A stretch of 64,000 bases of DNA from assembly GCA_025360815.1 (NCBI GenBank), contig JANYBL010000097.1, forward strand, positions 1-64,000, given 5' to 3'. The notes below the pieces were generated by a model, which saw only the letters and a list, made by a program, of their open reading frames with translations, did no database searches and was not told where the DNA came from. Made by a program: the position numbers and the translations under genes. The stretch is from Burkholderiales bacterium (GTDB taxonomy: Bacteria > Pseudomonadota > Gammaproteobacteria > Burkholderiales > Usitatibacteraceae). Positions within the stretch are counted from its first letter, which is position 1, and the number at the start of each line of letters is the position of its first letter. Of this stretch, positions 36,118-46,089 are shown in pieces.

Positions 36118-36883
36118 GTGCGGAATCGGAAGCCAGCGGCCAAGATACCTTCGTTTCGCATTTGATTGAGCTACGAAGCCGCTTGGTAACAGCGGCATTC
36201 GCGTGGGTGGCTGTGCTGATCCCGCTGGTAACGCCGCCGTGGTTTATCGCCGGGAAGCTCTATGATTTTGTGGCGCAACCGATGATAAATGCGCTGCCCG
36301 TAGGCTCAAAAATGATCGCCACTGGCGTGATCTCACCGTTTATGATTCCCTTCCAAATCGCCATGCTTGTCGCTTTTTTGGTGGCATTGCCGGTGATCTT
36401 GTACCAAGCTTGGGCATTTATTGCCCCCGGTCTTTATAAACACGAAAAACGCTTTGTACTCCCGCTGATTTTTAGCAGCACCCTGTTATTTTATGTGGGT
36501 ATGGCGTTTTGCTATTTCGTGGTCTTTAAAATGGTGTTCAGCTTTATTGCGCAAATCGCGCCCAGCTCGATTACGGTCGCCCCCGATATCGAAAATTATC
36601 TCAACTTTGTGCTTGGTATGTTTCTGGCGTTTGGCTTGGCGTTTGAAACACCAATCGTGGTTGTTGTGCTGGTGGCAACCGGCTTGGTGAGTGTAAAAAA
36701 GCTCCGCGAGGTACGTGGCTACGTGATGGTCGGCGCGTTTGGCGTATCGGCGATAGCCACCCCGCCAGATGCAGCGTCGATGTTTGCCCTTGCGATTCCG
36801 CTCTGTATTTTGTATGAAATTGGGATTATTTTTGCGCGGTTTTTTGTCAAAGAGAAGGGTGCGGAGCCTGAACCCGTTGCCGA

Positions 36884-36887
<4 letters not shown>
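36114..36887 (+). CDS. tatC: Twin-arginine translocase subunit TatC
   Basis: Six-helix inner-membrane receptor of 257 residues that recognises twin-arginine signal peptides. Seen: FVSHLIELRSRLV near the start, FIAPGLYKHEKRFVLPLI with the conserved Glu/Lys loop, FGLAFETPIVVVVL, and SAIATPPDAASMFALAIPL. Convergent with the protease gene, overlapping it by four bases at the 3' ends. Confidence 0.97.
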
Positions 36888-38167
<1,280 letters not shown>

Positions 38168-38276
38168 AGTGATTCTATAAAAAGTTGGCATTCATGAAAA
38201 TTGCTGCGGAAACAACTAAACCACAAATCACATAATTAGTATGGGGGCGAGGCGTGAAAAAAACAACGCTCAAAAT

Positions 38277-38307
38277 AAACAGGGCATTCACTTGGAATGC
38301 CCTGTTT
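38277..38307. terminator. Rho-independent-type hairpin downstream of mscL
   Basis: AAACAGGGCATTC and GAATGCCCTGTTT pair perfectly (13 bp) around ACTTG. On the minus strand it is followed by ATTTTG, and it lies about 100 bases beyond the mscL stop and upstream of the protease gene, so it probably ends the mscL transcript. Confidence 0.75.
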
Positions 38308-38408
38308 GTAACGCAAAGTAACTAAAATGCGACGCTAATTAGATTTCTGCAAGTTTGAAGCGTTAAATCCTCGAAATAATGAGCTGTAGATTATAAAACT
38401 CACTGATG

Positions 38409-38822
38409 TCATTTTTTCAACGAATCGCGAATTTCGCGCAGCAAAACGACATCTTCCGGCGTCGGCGCAGGTGCTGCTGGCGGGACATCGTTTTTCATTT
38501 TATTCATTTGCTTGACGAGCATGAAAATGATTAGTGCCAAAATAGCAAAATTGATTACCACTGTAATGAAATTGCCGTAGGCAAAAACCGCGCCGAGTTT
38601 TTTAGCTTCCACGAGCGTCAACCCGGCCGCTTGATTGTTGAGGCCGATGAACATATTCGAAAAATCGAGGCCTCCGAAGATTTTGCCGACGATCGGCATT
38701 ATCAAATCGCCCACCACAGAATCGACAATCTTGCCAAACGCCGCGCCAATAATGACGCCGACGGCTAGATCCATCACATTGCCCTTCACTGCAAACTCTT
38801 TGAATTCCGAGGAAAAACTCAT
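38409..38822 (-). CDS. mscL: Large-conductance mechanosensitive channel
   Basis: Pentameric osmotic safety valve of 137 residues. Seen: [20 protein letters not shown] and [20 protein letters not shown] in the first transmembrane region, [20 protein letters not shown] in the second, and the C-terminal bundle ending in [13 protein letters not shown]. Length is typical. Confidence 0.97.
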   Translation of the reverse strand: MSFSSEFKEFAVKGNVMDLAVGVIIGAAFGKIVDSVVGDLIMPIVGKIFGGLDFSNMFIGLNNQAAGLTLVEAKKLGAVFAYGNFITVVINFAILALIIFMLVKQMNKMKNDVPPAAPAPTPEDVVLLREIRDSLKK

Positions 38823-38910
38823 ACTTAGGTCCCTTTTTTAATGTGGATCAGCAAGGATAGCTGAACACCACGGAATGTATGCGCCTAGCGGGGTTATGTC
38901 AATAATCGAG

Positions 38911-39117
38911 TCAAAAAGTGACTTTGACGGATTTCTCAATGCAGACTACTTTGCCGTTTTCCTTCGATAAAGTCCCTCGATAGTTGCCTCCAATATCAGG
39001 GGCGGGCAGGAAACTTTTAATGGAATCAACCAACCAAAGCACGAAACCGCTGGTCGTCTGGTTGGGATTAACGCCTGATTTTTTTGTATTGCGTACTGCG
39101 TTGCTTGCTTGCTGACT
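38911..39117 (-). other. Possible small coding region, frame interrupted near an A7 run
   Basis: A 68-codon open stretch on the minus strand with coding-like codon use ends in TGA at 38911. The segment SFLPAPDIGGNYRGTLSKEN followed by a Lys-rich end looks protein-like, but no family is recognised. It lacks a good start: the only nearby ATG (39121) is in another frame and would join after deletion of one base in the A7 run at 39079-39085. The rest of the 565-bp gap between mscL and petA (38823-39387) shows only the repeat noted at 39327. Confidence 0.25.
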
Positions 39118-39326
39118 TCATCGCGAACGCCCCATTAAACCGGCTAAGGAGGGAAACCAAGCCAAAATCGCCGATAAACCCAAGAATTCTGGTCACAATC
39201 TTCTACAGGGGGCTTAAGTTTATTGTTCGGTTCAGCTAAAATAACAGTTCTTTGCTTACTCTAATTGTTGCGCTTCTTTGCAGTGCAATCATTCGAACAC
39301 GACTTGGCAGCTACAAAGTCAAAAAA

Positions 39327-39359
39327 ATCCAACACTGATCCAACACTGATTCAACTCAG
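39327..39359. repeat. Three 11-bp direct repeats upstream of petA
   Basis: ATCCAACACTG occurs twice in tandem and is followed by the variant ATTCAACTCAG, 28 bases before the petA start. An 11-bp period is one helical turn, so this could be a phased protein-binding site or a simple tandem duplication. Confidence 0.5.
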
Positions 39360-39387
39360 ATTCACCACAAACACCACGAGACTGCTT

Positions 39388-39990
39388 ATGAGCGCGATTG
39401 TCCTAGACGAAGTTGACCCCAAAAAACGCCGTATTTTAATTGCTGCCTCGGCGGGAGTCGGCGCGATCGCGGCGGCTTCCGTCGCCATCCCATTGGCGGT
39501 TAGTATGAAGCCGTCCGCGCGCGCGCTGGCCGCAGGGGCTGCTGTGCAGGTGCCACTAGGCACTATTGAGCCTGGCCAAATGTTGACCGTAGAATTCCGT
39601 GGCGCACCACACTGGATTTTGCGCCGCACGCCCGAAATGAGCGCCCAGCTAGCCAAAAACGACGGGCTGCTTTCAGATCCCGATTGCAAGAGCAGCAAAC
39701 AGCCGTCCTATGTGAAGGGCGCTGGACGTTCGATCAAAGAGGAATGGTTTGTCGCCAAAGGCGTTTGCACGCACCTAGGCTGCTCGCCAACGCTTCGCAA
39801 GGAAATTGGTGCAGCTGATCTGGGCGCCGACTGGCCGGGTGGGTTTTTCTGCCCGTGTCATCAATCCAAATTCGATTTGGCTGGCCGTGTTTTTAAAGGG
39901 ATGCCCGCACCATTGAATCTCGCAATTCCCTCATACACATTCGTCACCGATACGCTGTTGATGATCGGCGAAGATCCCAAAGGAGCATAA
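39388..39990 (+). CDS. petA: Ubiquinol-cytochrome c reductase, Rieske iron-sulfur subunit
   Basis: Electron-transfer subunit of the cytochrome bc1 complex, about 200 residues. The 2Fe-2S cluster motifs are VCTHLGCSP and FFCPCHQSKFD. The N-terminus has a twin arginine (KKRRILIAAS) before a hydrophobic anchor, as expected for a Tat-exported Rieske protein, and tatABC lies 3 kb upstream. ATG 39388 is preferred to a longer frame from 39265, whose first 41 residues are not Rieske-like. petB follows at 39994. Confidence 0.96.
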   Translation: MSAIVLDEVDPKKRRILIAASAGVGAIAAASVAIPLAVSMKPSARALAAGAAVQVPLGTIEPGQMLTVEFRGAPHWILRRTPEMSAQLAKNDGLLSDPDCKSSKQPSYVKGAGRSIKEEWFVAKGVCTHLGCSPTLRKEIGAADLGADWPGGFFCPCHQSKFDLAGRVFKGMPAPLNLAIPSYTFVTDTLLMIGEDPKGA

Positions 39991-39993
39991 CGT

Positions 39994-41313
39994 ATGGCCA
40001 GCATTCCACAAACACCCGCCAAGCCGCAGCTTGGTGGCCTAGCCGGTAAGGCACTGGGCTGGGTCGATGATCGATTCCCGCTTTCAAAGCTGTACAACGA
40101 ACATTTGGGTGAGTATTACGCACCCAAAAACTTTAACTTTTGGTACTACTTCGGCTCACTCGCATTGCTGATTTTGGTGATGCAGATTGTCACTGGCATT
40201 TTCCTGACGATGAACTACAAGCCTGATGCAAAGTTCGCTTTTGCATCTGTTGAATACATCATGCGTGATGTTTCATGGGGTTGGTTGATTCGCTATATGC
40301 ATTCCACCGGCGCGTCGATGTTCTTCCTCGTTGTGTATCTACACATGATGCGCGGCTTGATGTATGGCTCGTATCGCAAGCCCCGCGAATTGCTATGGAT
40401 TTTCGGCTGCATGATCTATCTGGCGCTGATGGCAGAGGCCTTTTTTGGCTACCTACTGCCTTGGGGGCAGATGTCGTATTGGGGCGCGCAAGTGATTATT
40501 AATTTGTTTGGCGCGATCCCGCTTGTTGGGGAAGATTTGGCGATCTGGATTCGAGGCGATTACAACATCGGTGATGCCACCCTAAACCGCTTTTTTGCGT
40601 TCCATGTCATTGCCATCCCAATGGTGCTGCTGGGCTTGGTCGCTGCGCATTTGGTGGCTTTGCATGAAGTGGGGTCAAATAATCCTGACGGTATTGATAT
40701 CAAGAAAAACAAGGATCCCGTTAATGGCACCCCGCTGGACGGCATCCCATTCCACCCTTACTACACCGTAAAAGACTTAGTCGGCGTGGTGGTGTTCCTG
40801 GGTGCGTTTACCTCGATTGTGTTTTTTGCGCCCGAGATGGGGGGGTACTTTTTGGAAGGGCCAAACTTTGTTCCGGCTGATCCCCTGGTCACGCCGGCAC
40901 ACATCGCGCCCGTTTGGTATTTCACCCCATTCTACGCAATGCTACGCGCGGTACCTTCCATGCTCGGCTCTCAATTTCCAGGCGTGGCCGTGATGGGTGG
41001 GGCGACACTAATTCTGTTCACGCTGCCATGGCTTGACCGCGGCAAGGTACGCTCGGTGCGCTATCGCGGCCCGATTTATAAAGGCTTCCTGACCGCGTTT
41101 GTGGTGAGCTTTTTAATTCTTGGCTATTTGGGTGTCGTGCCCACCACGGTCTGGGGACAGCTTCCGAAAGGCGTGCCAATGTTAGGTGGCGTGGACACCG
41201 CAACACTGGTGTCACGCATGTTGACGATTGTCTATTTCTCATTCTTCATCTTGATGCCCTGGTATACCAAGATCGACAAAGAAAAACCAGAACCGACACG
41301 GGTTAACTACTGA
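39994..41313 (+). CDS. petB: Cytochrome b of the bc1 complex
   Basis: Membrane subunit binding two b hemes and the quinol/quinone sites, 439 residues. Heme-ligand histidines are seen in RYMHSTGASMFFLVVYLHMM and FFAFHVIAIP with LVAAHLVALHEVG, and the Qo motif appears as DPLVTPAHIAPVWYF. GYLLPWGQMSYWGAQV is a cytochrome b signature. Its last base overlaps the petC start. Confidence 0.98.
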   Translation: MASIPQTPAKPQLGGLAGKALGWVDDRFPLSKLYNEHLGEYYAPKNFNFWYYFGSLALLILVMQIVTGIFLTMNYKPDAKFAFASVEYIMRDVSWGWLIRYMHSTGASMFFLVVYLHMMRGLMYGSYRKPRELLWIFGCMIYLALMAEAFFGYLLPWGQMSYWGAQVIINLFGAIPLVGEDLAIWIRGDYNIGDATLNRFFAFHVIAIPMVLLGLVAAHLVALHEVGSNNPDGIDIKKNKDPVNGTPLDGIPFHPYYTVKDLVGVVVFLGAFTSIVFFAPEMGGYFLEGPNFVPADPLVTPAHIAPVWYFTPFYAMLRAVPSMLGSQFPGVAVMGGATLILFTLPWLDRGKVRSVRYRGPIYKGFLTAFVVSFLILGYLGVVPTTVWGQLPKGVPMLGGVDTATLVSRMLTIVYFSFFILMPWYTKIDKEKPEPTRVNY

Positions 41314-42065
41314 TGAAAACTTTGCTCAAAAATTTCCTTGCGGCACCGTTGCTGGCGCTGACCATTGCCGGGCCAGCGATGGCGAATACAGAAGAAGTGC
41401 GCCTTGATGCCGCGCCAATTAACCTGCGCGACCAGCCATCGTTGCAACGTGGCGCGAAAACGTTCGTCAACAATTGCCTGAATTGCCATAACGCGCAGTT
41501 CATGCGCTACAGCCACCTGACGCAAATCGGTTTAACGGAGGATCAGGTCAAGAAAAACCTGATGTTCACTACCGACAAAATAGCGGACAGCATGGTGTCC
41601 GCGCTTGATCCAAAAGACGCAAAAGAATGGTTTGGAAAGGTGCCGCCCGACCTAACTCTCGTTGCCCGCGTCCGTGGCGCGGATTGGCTCTATAGCTATT
41701 TGCGCAGCTATTACCGTGATGACGCGAGCCCCACCGGCTGGAATAACTTGGTATTCAAAAATGTCGGCATGCCGCATATTTTGCATGAGTTGCAAGGCAC
41801 GCAGGTACTAACCAAGGTCGGCGAAAAGAAGGGTCATGGCGAGCATATGGAGCCGGTCATGAAGCTGACCATGGACAAGCCCGGCACAATGACCCCGGTT
41901 GAATACGATGCCTACGTGACCGACTTGGTGAATTATCTGACTTACATGGGCGAGCCAGCACGTCCACAACGCACCCAGCTGGGGGTGATTGCATTGTTTT
42001 TCTTGGTGCTTGCGTTTTTTGCAACCCTTTGGCTGAAGAACGAATATTGGAAAGATGTTAGGTAG
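41313..42065 (+). CDS. petC: Cytochrome c1
   Basis: Heme-c subunit of the bc1 complex, 250 residues. A signal peptide (LLALTIAGPAMA) is followed by the CxxCH heme motif NNCLNCHN, the axial-ligand region VGMPHILHELQGTQ and a C-terminal membrane anchor (LGVIALFFLVLAFFATLWL). Third gene of petABC, overlapping petB by one base. Confidence 0.97.
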   Translation: MKTLLKNFLAAPLLALTIAGPAMANTEEVRLDAAPINLRDQPSLQRGAKTFVNNCLNCHNAQFMRYSHLTQIGLTEDQVKKNLMFTTDKIADSMVSALDPKDAKEWFGKVPPDLTLVARVRGADWLYSYLRSYYRDDASPTGWNNLVFKNVGMPHILHELQGTQVLTKVGEKKGHGEHMEPVMKLTMDKPGTMTPVEYDAYVTDLVNYLTYMGEPARPQRTQLGVIALFFLVLAFFATLWLKNEYWKDVR

Positions 42066-42086
42066 TTTCACTTAACGGCAACAAAC

Positions 42087-42124
42087 GCCGCGCAGCGAAC
42101 AGCTAAAAAGCTATTCAGCGCGGC
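42087..42124 (+). terminator. Terminator-like hairpin after petC
   Basis: GCCGCGC (42087-42093) and GCGCGGC (42118-42124) form a stem with an inner AGCT/AGCT pairing in the loop, followed by TTTGCGTTTTCATGTTTT. It lies 21 bases after the petC stop and probably separates petABC from sspA. Confidence 0.55.
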
Positions 42125-42205
42125 TTTGCGTTTTCATGTTTTGTTGATGTTCATGTTTTTGGTAAGTTTAATAAAGTTGTATAAAAAGAAAGTTGGTGAT
42201 TCATC

Positions 42206-42805
42206 ATGATGACGCTCTATTCCGGAACCACTTGTCCGTTTAGCCACCGCTGCCGTATTGTGCTTTACGAAAAAGGTATGGATTTCCAAATTTTGGATGT
42301 CGATCTCATGAATAAGCCTGAAGATTTGGCCGTCATGAATCCGTACAATCGCACGCCGGTATTAGTTGAGCGCGATTTGATTTTGTACGAATCCAACATC
42401 ATCAACGAATACATTGACGAGCGTTTCCCACACCCCCAATTGATGCCTGCTGACCCCGTCATGCGGGCCCGCGCACGGTTGATTTTGTTCCGCATGGAGA
42501 ATGAAATTTTCAATCACGTCGACGTCTTGGAGCGCGGCAAATCCAACACGCACGATAAAGCCCGCCTTTACGTGCGTGAAAATCTGATTCAGCTCGCCCC
42601 TATTTTTGTTAAACAAAAACACATGCTGGGTGACGAGTTTTCGATGCTCGACGTCGCAATTGCCCCCCTGTTATGGCGGCTGGAGCATTATCAAATTGAG
42701 ATGCCCAAAACGGCTGCAGCATTGCTCAAATATGCGGAGCGGTTATTTTCTCGCCAGGCGTTTATTGACTCCATGACCGCGTCCGAAAAAGCGATGCGCA
42801 AGTAA
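42206..42805 (+). CDS. sspA: Stringent starvation protein A
   Basis: GST-fold RNA-polymerase-associated protein of 199 residues that affects stress and stationary-phase transcription. Seen: the thioredoxin-like N-terminus YSGTTCPFSHRCRIVLYEKG, NPYNRTPVLVERDLILYES and the helical C-terminal domain with LDVAIAPLLWRLEHY. Start ATG 42206 or 42209. sspB follows, the usual pair. Confidence 0.94.
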   Translation: MMTLYSGTTCPFSHRCRIVLYEKGMDFQILDVDLMNKPEDLAVMNPYNRTPVLVERDLILYESNIINEYIDERFPHPQLMPADPVMRARARLILFRMENEIFNHVDVLERGKSNTHDKARLYVRENLIQLAPIFVKQKHMLGDEFSMLDVAIAPLLWRLEHYQIEMPKTAAALLKYAERLFSRQAFIDSMTASEKAMRK

Positions 42806-42868
42806 TTTCGCTGACACCATTCATCGTTAGCAAATTGCTTGGCGATGGGTGATCTTGAGATTCCCCCG

Positions 42869-43501
42869 ATGGCTGAACTTTCCACCAAGCCCTACCTGAT
42901 CCGCGCCATTTATGAATGGTGTGCGGATTGCGGTTTCACGCCGTATATCGGGGTGAATGTTGACCAAAACACCCGCGTGCCGATGGAGTACGTTAAAAAG
43001 GGTCAGATTGTTTTATCGATCGGCATGCAGGCAACACGCGATCTAACCATTGGTAATGACTTAATCCAGTTTTCCGCCCGTTTTAGCGGCGTATCGCGTG
43101 AGATTGCCGTCCCGATTTATGCCGTCGCTAGTATTTTTGCCCGCGAGAATGGTCAGGGAATGCATTTTGAACGCGAGCCGGCGCCCCTTACGTCGGTGCC
43201 TGCACCCACCAGTGTCCCGGAAAGCGGGCCAACGCTGGTTCTGCAGCCCCAGTTGCAAGTTCAGCCCCAGCTACAATCAGTTCATAGCGGCGTCGCTGCC
43301 GAAGTGGCGCCGGCGACAGAACATGTTGCAGCTCATTCAGCCCAAGATTTGGGGGCGACTGGCAAAAAACTCAACGATAACAAACCGACTGACGATAAAA
43401 CGACTAACGATAAACCGACCGACGACGCCACGGCAAACGATAGTCCCCTAGGCCATAAACCCAAAGGCACGCCGCGCGGGAAGCTACGCATTATTAAATG
43501 A
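42869..43501 (+). CDS. sspB: ClpXP adaptor / stringent starvation protein B
   Basis: Adaptor that delivers ssrA-tagged proteins to ClpXP, about 210 residues. Seen: STKPYLIRAIYEWCADCGFT, then GFTPYIGV, then IPIYAVASIFARENGQGM, and the C-terminal ClpX-binding tail PRGKLRIIK. Between domain and tail is an unusually long low-complexity linker with near repeats of NDKPTDD. ATG 42869 is chosen by family similarity; ATG 42845 and TTG 42839 are in frame. Confidence 0.92.
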   Translation: MAELSTKPYLIRAIYEWCADCGFTPYIGVNVDQNTRVPMEYVKKGQIVLSIGMQATRDLTIGNDLIQFSARFSGVSREIAVPIYAVASIFARENGQGMHFEREPAPLTSVPAPTSVPESGPTLVLQPQLQVQPQLQSVHSGVAAEVAPATEHVAAHSAQDLGATGKKLNDNKPTDDKTTNDKPTDDATANDSPLGHKPKGTPRGKLRIIK

Positions 43502-43714
43502 CGTGAACGCGGCAAGTCGTATGTTAAGGAGCGGTGCAATTTGGTTGAATGCGGGATGGCGAAAAAGTGAGTAGCTCGGATTGGATTTTCTAAAAGCGCA
43601 CACAGCTAACTTGCCAAAATTGCGTTGGCTAGTAGAGACTCCCGCACAAACCCTGTTGTTATGTTGTAATCGTGCGGATGCTGTTTATCTTTCACCATCA
43701 TAGACAATCTAAAC

Positions 43715-44179
43715 ATGAATGCTACCGTTGCAGAACTGCTAAAAGATAAAGCCAAGCAAGCCTCGCAAACCGTCGCCAGCGCACTCTATGCAGTGGCGCC
43801 AGACTGTACCGTTGCCAACGCCGTTGCGCTGATGGTTGAACAAAAAATTAGCTCGGTTGTCATCAAAGACAATGAAGTAATGGTTGGGCTGATTACCCTG
43901 CGGGAATTGCTAAAGGGCATTCACCTGCATGGCGAAAAGCTAACCCAAGCCGAATGTCGCGACGTGATGAAAACTAACCCGCCCGTTGCCAGACTAGATG
44001 ACTCGGTTGATCACCTGCGCGGCCTCATGACAGAGCTGCATATCACGCATGTGCCGGTGATGAATCAAGACCGACTTGTCGGCATTTTAAGCTTCCACGA
44101 CATTGCCCGCAGCGCCATCAAAGATGCGGACTTTGAGAATAAATTACTCAAACAATATATTCGGAATTGGCCTGAATAA
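43715..44179 (+). CDS. CBS-domain-pair protein
   Basis: Stand-alone two-CBS protein of 154 residues: a first unit with DCTVANAVALMVEQKISSVV and a second with DDSVDHLRGLMTELHITHVP. CBS pairs bind adenosyl ligands and commonly regulate partners; none is identifiable here. It ends in EFENKLLKQYI-like helix (DADFENKLLKQYIRNW). The 213-bp gap before it holds nothing recognisable. Confidence 0.85.
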   Translation: MNATVAELLKDKAKQASQTVASALYAVAPDCTVANAVALMVEQKISSVVIKDNEVMVGLITLRELLKGIHLHGEKLTQAECRDVMKTNPPVARLDDSVDHLRGLMTELHITHVPVMNQDRLVGILSFHDIARSAIKDADFENKLLKQYIRNWPE

Positions 44180-44299
44180 TTTGCGGGGCGCCGCCGATAG
44201 CCGCGCGTATTTCCTGCGGACTCGTTTCTACAAACGCTAGCGTTGGCGCAGCTGCCAAGCATTTTTGGTTGTGTCTGAGTTCCCTTCCAAATTTATTGA

Positions 44300-45388
44300 T
44301 TGGACAATAATTGTCTTCCCGCCCCCTCGAATGACCGCCCGTTTTTCCCCCAGAACGCACTAGGACTTACTCTGAAGATACTGATCATCAAGAGAGATAA
44401 ACTCGGCGATCTGCTCCTAACCACGCCAATGCTGCGTATCCTTCGGGAGGCATGGCCGGACGCGGAAATTCATTTGCTCGCCAGCGACTACAGCGCATGG
44501 GTGGTGGAAGAAAACGCCTGCATCGATAAGCGTTGGGTTTACCGGCGGGTGCGGACAGGGCGCCGTATTGATTTCGGTGCCGCGATTCGGCAGATCGCGT
44601 TATTCTGGAAGCTCAAACGTGAAAAGTTCGATGTTGCTATTGCCGCAGGCGGCTCTGAATCACCGCGTGCGATTGGGCGAGCGTTGCATGTGGGTGCTAT
44701 CAAAACGATTGCATGTGCCACCTCTGCAAAATGGCAAGCCAAGCTAACCGACGCGCAAACAATCAATGAGGCCGACCATGAATCGGTGCGTATCGCTAAG
44801 CATTTGCTGCCGCTCAATATTGCGCTTCCAGCCAGCTTGCCATTTCCAGAATATCAGCCGCCTGATTTCGCCTTGCAGTTTGCGGATGAGTGGCTTAAAT
44901 CAAAATCAATTGCGCCACAAAAGTATTGGGTACTGGGGATTGGTGCCCGTGATACCGAAGTGCAGCCCACCACCCGACAAATTCTGAAATGGGCAGCATG
45001 GATGCACGAGCAACATGGCCTCACCACCGTTTTTATTTGGACGCCCGGCAAACCCAATAATCCGCTCTATCGGGGTGATGACGATATTGCGCAGCCGGTG
45101 CTGGATGCAAAGTTGCCCTACATAGTCTCGTTCCGCGGACCAATCAAAGAGGCCATTGGTTTGATCTGGCGGGCACGAACCTCGTTAATACCCGATAGCG
45201 GGTTGATGCATTTTGCCGCCGCAAGCCCGGGCGGCGTGTTGGGCTTGTTTGCCTATTCAAACTATTTGCCGAGCCCAGCGCAATGGGCGCCGATTGGTGC
45301 AAAGACGTCATTTTTGGATGCGCCTAAAAATGTCTACGAATTAAGCGACACCATCGTGTTCGAACACTTGGGGCATCTGCTCAAATAA
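44300..45388 (+). CDS. Glycosyltransferase family 9 (heptosyltransferase-like)
   Basis: GT9-type enzyme, probably acting in lipopolysaccharide or glycan synthesis. The family opening ILIIKRDKLGDLLLTTPML begins near residue 27 of the 362-residue frame, and the C-terminal nucleotide-sugar motif IPDSGLMHFAAASPG is present. The start is uncertain: only TTG 44300 is an accepted start codon in frame, adding 24 non-family residues, while CTG 44372 would place the start exactly where the family begins. Convergent with the DUF4254 gene three bases beyond. Confidence 0.8.
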   Translation: MDNNCLPAPSNDRPFFPQNALGLTLKILIIKRDKLGDLLLTTPMLRILREAWPDAEIHLLASDYSAWVVEENACIDKRWVYRRVRTGRRIDFGAAIRQIALFWKLKREKFDVAIAAGGSESPRAIGRALHVGAIKTIACATSAKWQAKLTDAQTINEADHESVRIAKHLLPLNIALPASLPFPEYQPPDFALQFADEWLKSKSIAPQKYWVLGIGARDTEVQPTTRQILKWAAWMHEQHGLTTVFIWTPGKPNNPLYRGDDDIAQPVLDAKLPYIVSFRGPIKEAIGLIWRARTSLIPDSGLMHFAAASPGGVLGLFAYSNYLPSPAQWAPIGAKTSFLDAPKNVYELSDTIVFEHLGHLLK

Positions 45389-45391
45389 ATT

Positions 45392-46030
45392 TTAATGCTG
45401 CAACGATGTTTGGGCAGCGTAGAGCTGCGGATTCAGCTTGGGATCGTTATACATCTTGAATTGCCGGTAAAGATGGTACCGCGCCCGCCCCGCCGCGCAA
45501 TCGGCAAGTAGCGTATCAAGACACGCCGCCAAATCGTCACGTTGCTCGTTTAAGCGCGCGAGCTTCTCACCGCAGGTCGCGCTATGCGCTGCATCTGCAT
45601 CCCCGCGTAAAGTCTGTCCACGCATTGCGATGATCTTCAACGCCAGAATCGACAGGCGATCCATCATCATGCCGGCCGTTTCAGAATGGAGCCGTGCAGC
45701 GGGGTTTAACTGGTTAGCAAGTGCTTGCAAAAGTAAGTCGTCGATGCGTTCAACCGCATCATTACGCCGTTGATTAAAGCCATCGATATGCCGTTTATTT
45801 TGCGCAATCTCACCGTCTGCCACATGGCGGCGGCGCGCCAAATCTTCCTCATCCCACAACATACTGTTAAAGCGGTGGTTGGCCTCTATCCAGTGCCACG
45901 GCGAAACGGCGTCAGCAAATTTAACGGGCAAGACGGTCCCCCAACGCGGCGTGGCGAGGCAGGCATCATGAAACGCAATCAGATCGGTGGCGGTTGGAAT
46001 ATTCAAACGGCATGTCCTTTTGTGTGACAT
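45392..46030 (-). CDS. DUF4254 protein
   Basis: Predicted 212-residue helical protein with DUF4254 features: the FHDACLATPRWGTVLP-like opening, WHWIEANHRFNSMLWDEEDL, and DRLSILALKIIAM. Function unknown; members often lie beside glycosyltransferase genes, as here (GT9 convergent, GT2 divergent). ATG 46030 is the start; a TTG just upstream is not preferred. Confidence 0.8.
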   Translation of the reverse strand: MSHKRTCRLNIPTATDLIAFHDACLATPRWGTVLPVKFADAVSPWHWIEANHRFNSMLWDEEDLARRRHVADGEIAQNKRHIDGFNQRRNDAVERIDDLLLQALANQLNPAARLHSETAGMMMDRLSILALKIIAMRGQTLRGDADAAHSATCGEKLARLNEQRDDLAACLDTLLADCAAGRARYHLYRQFKMYNDPKLNPQLYAAQTSLQH

Positions 46031-46089
46031 CAATTGTTTCGGCGTCGGTAATCAAAGAGACAACAGAGACCGCGTGCTATTCTCGCATT

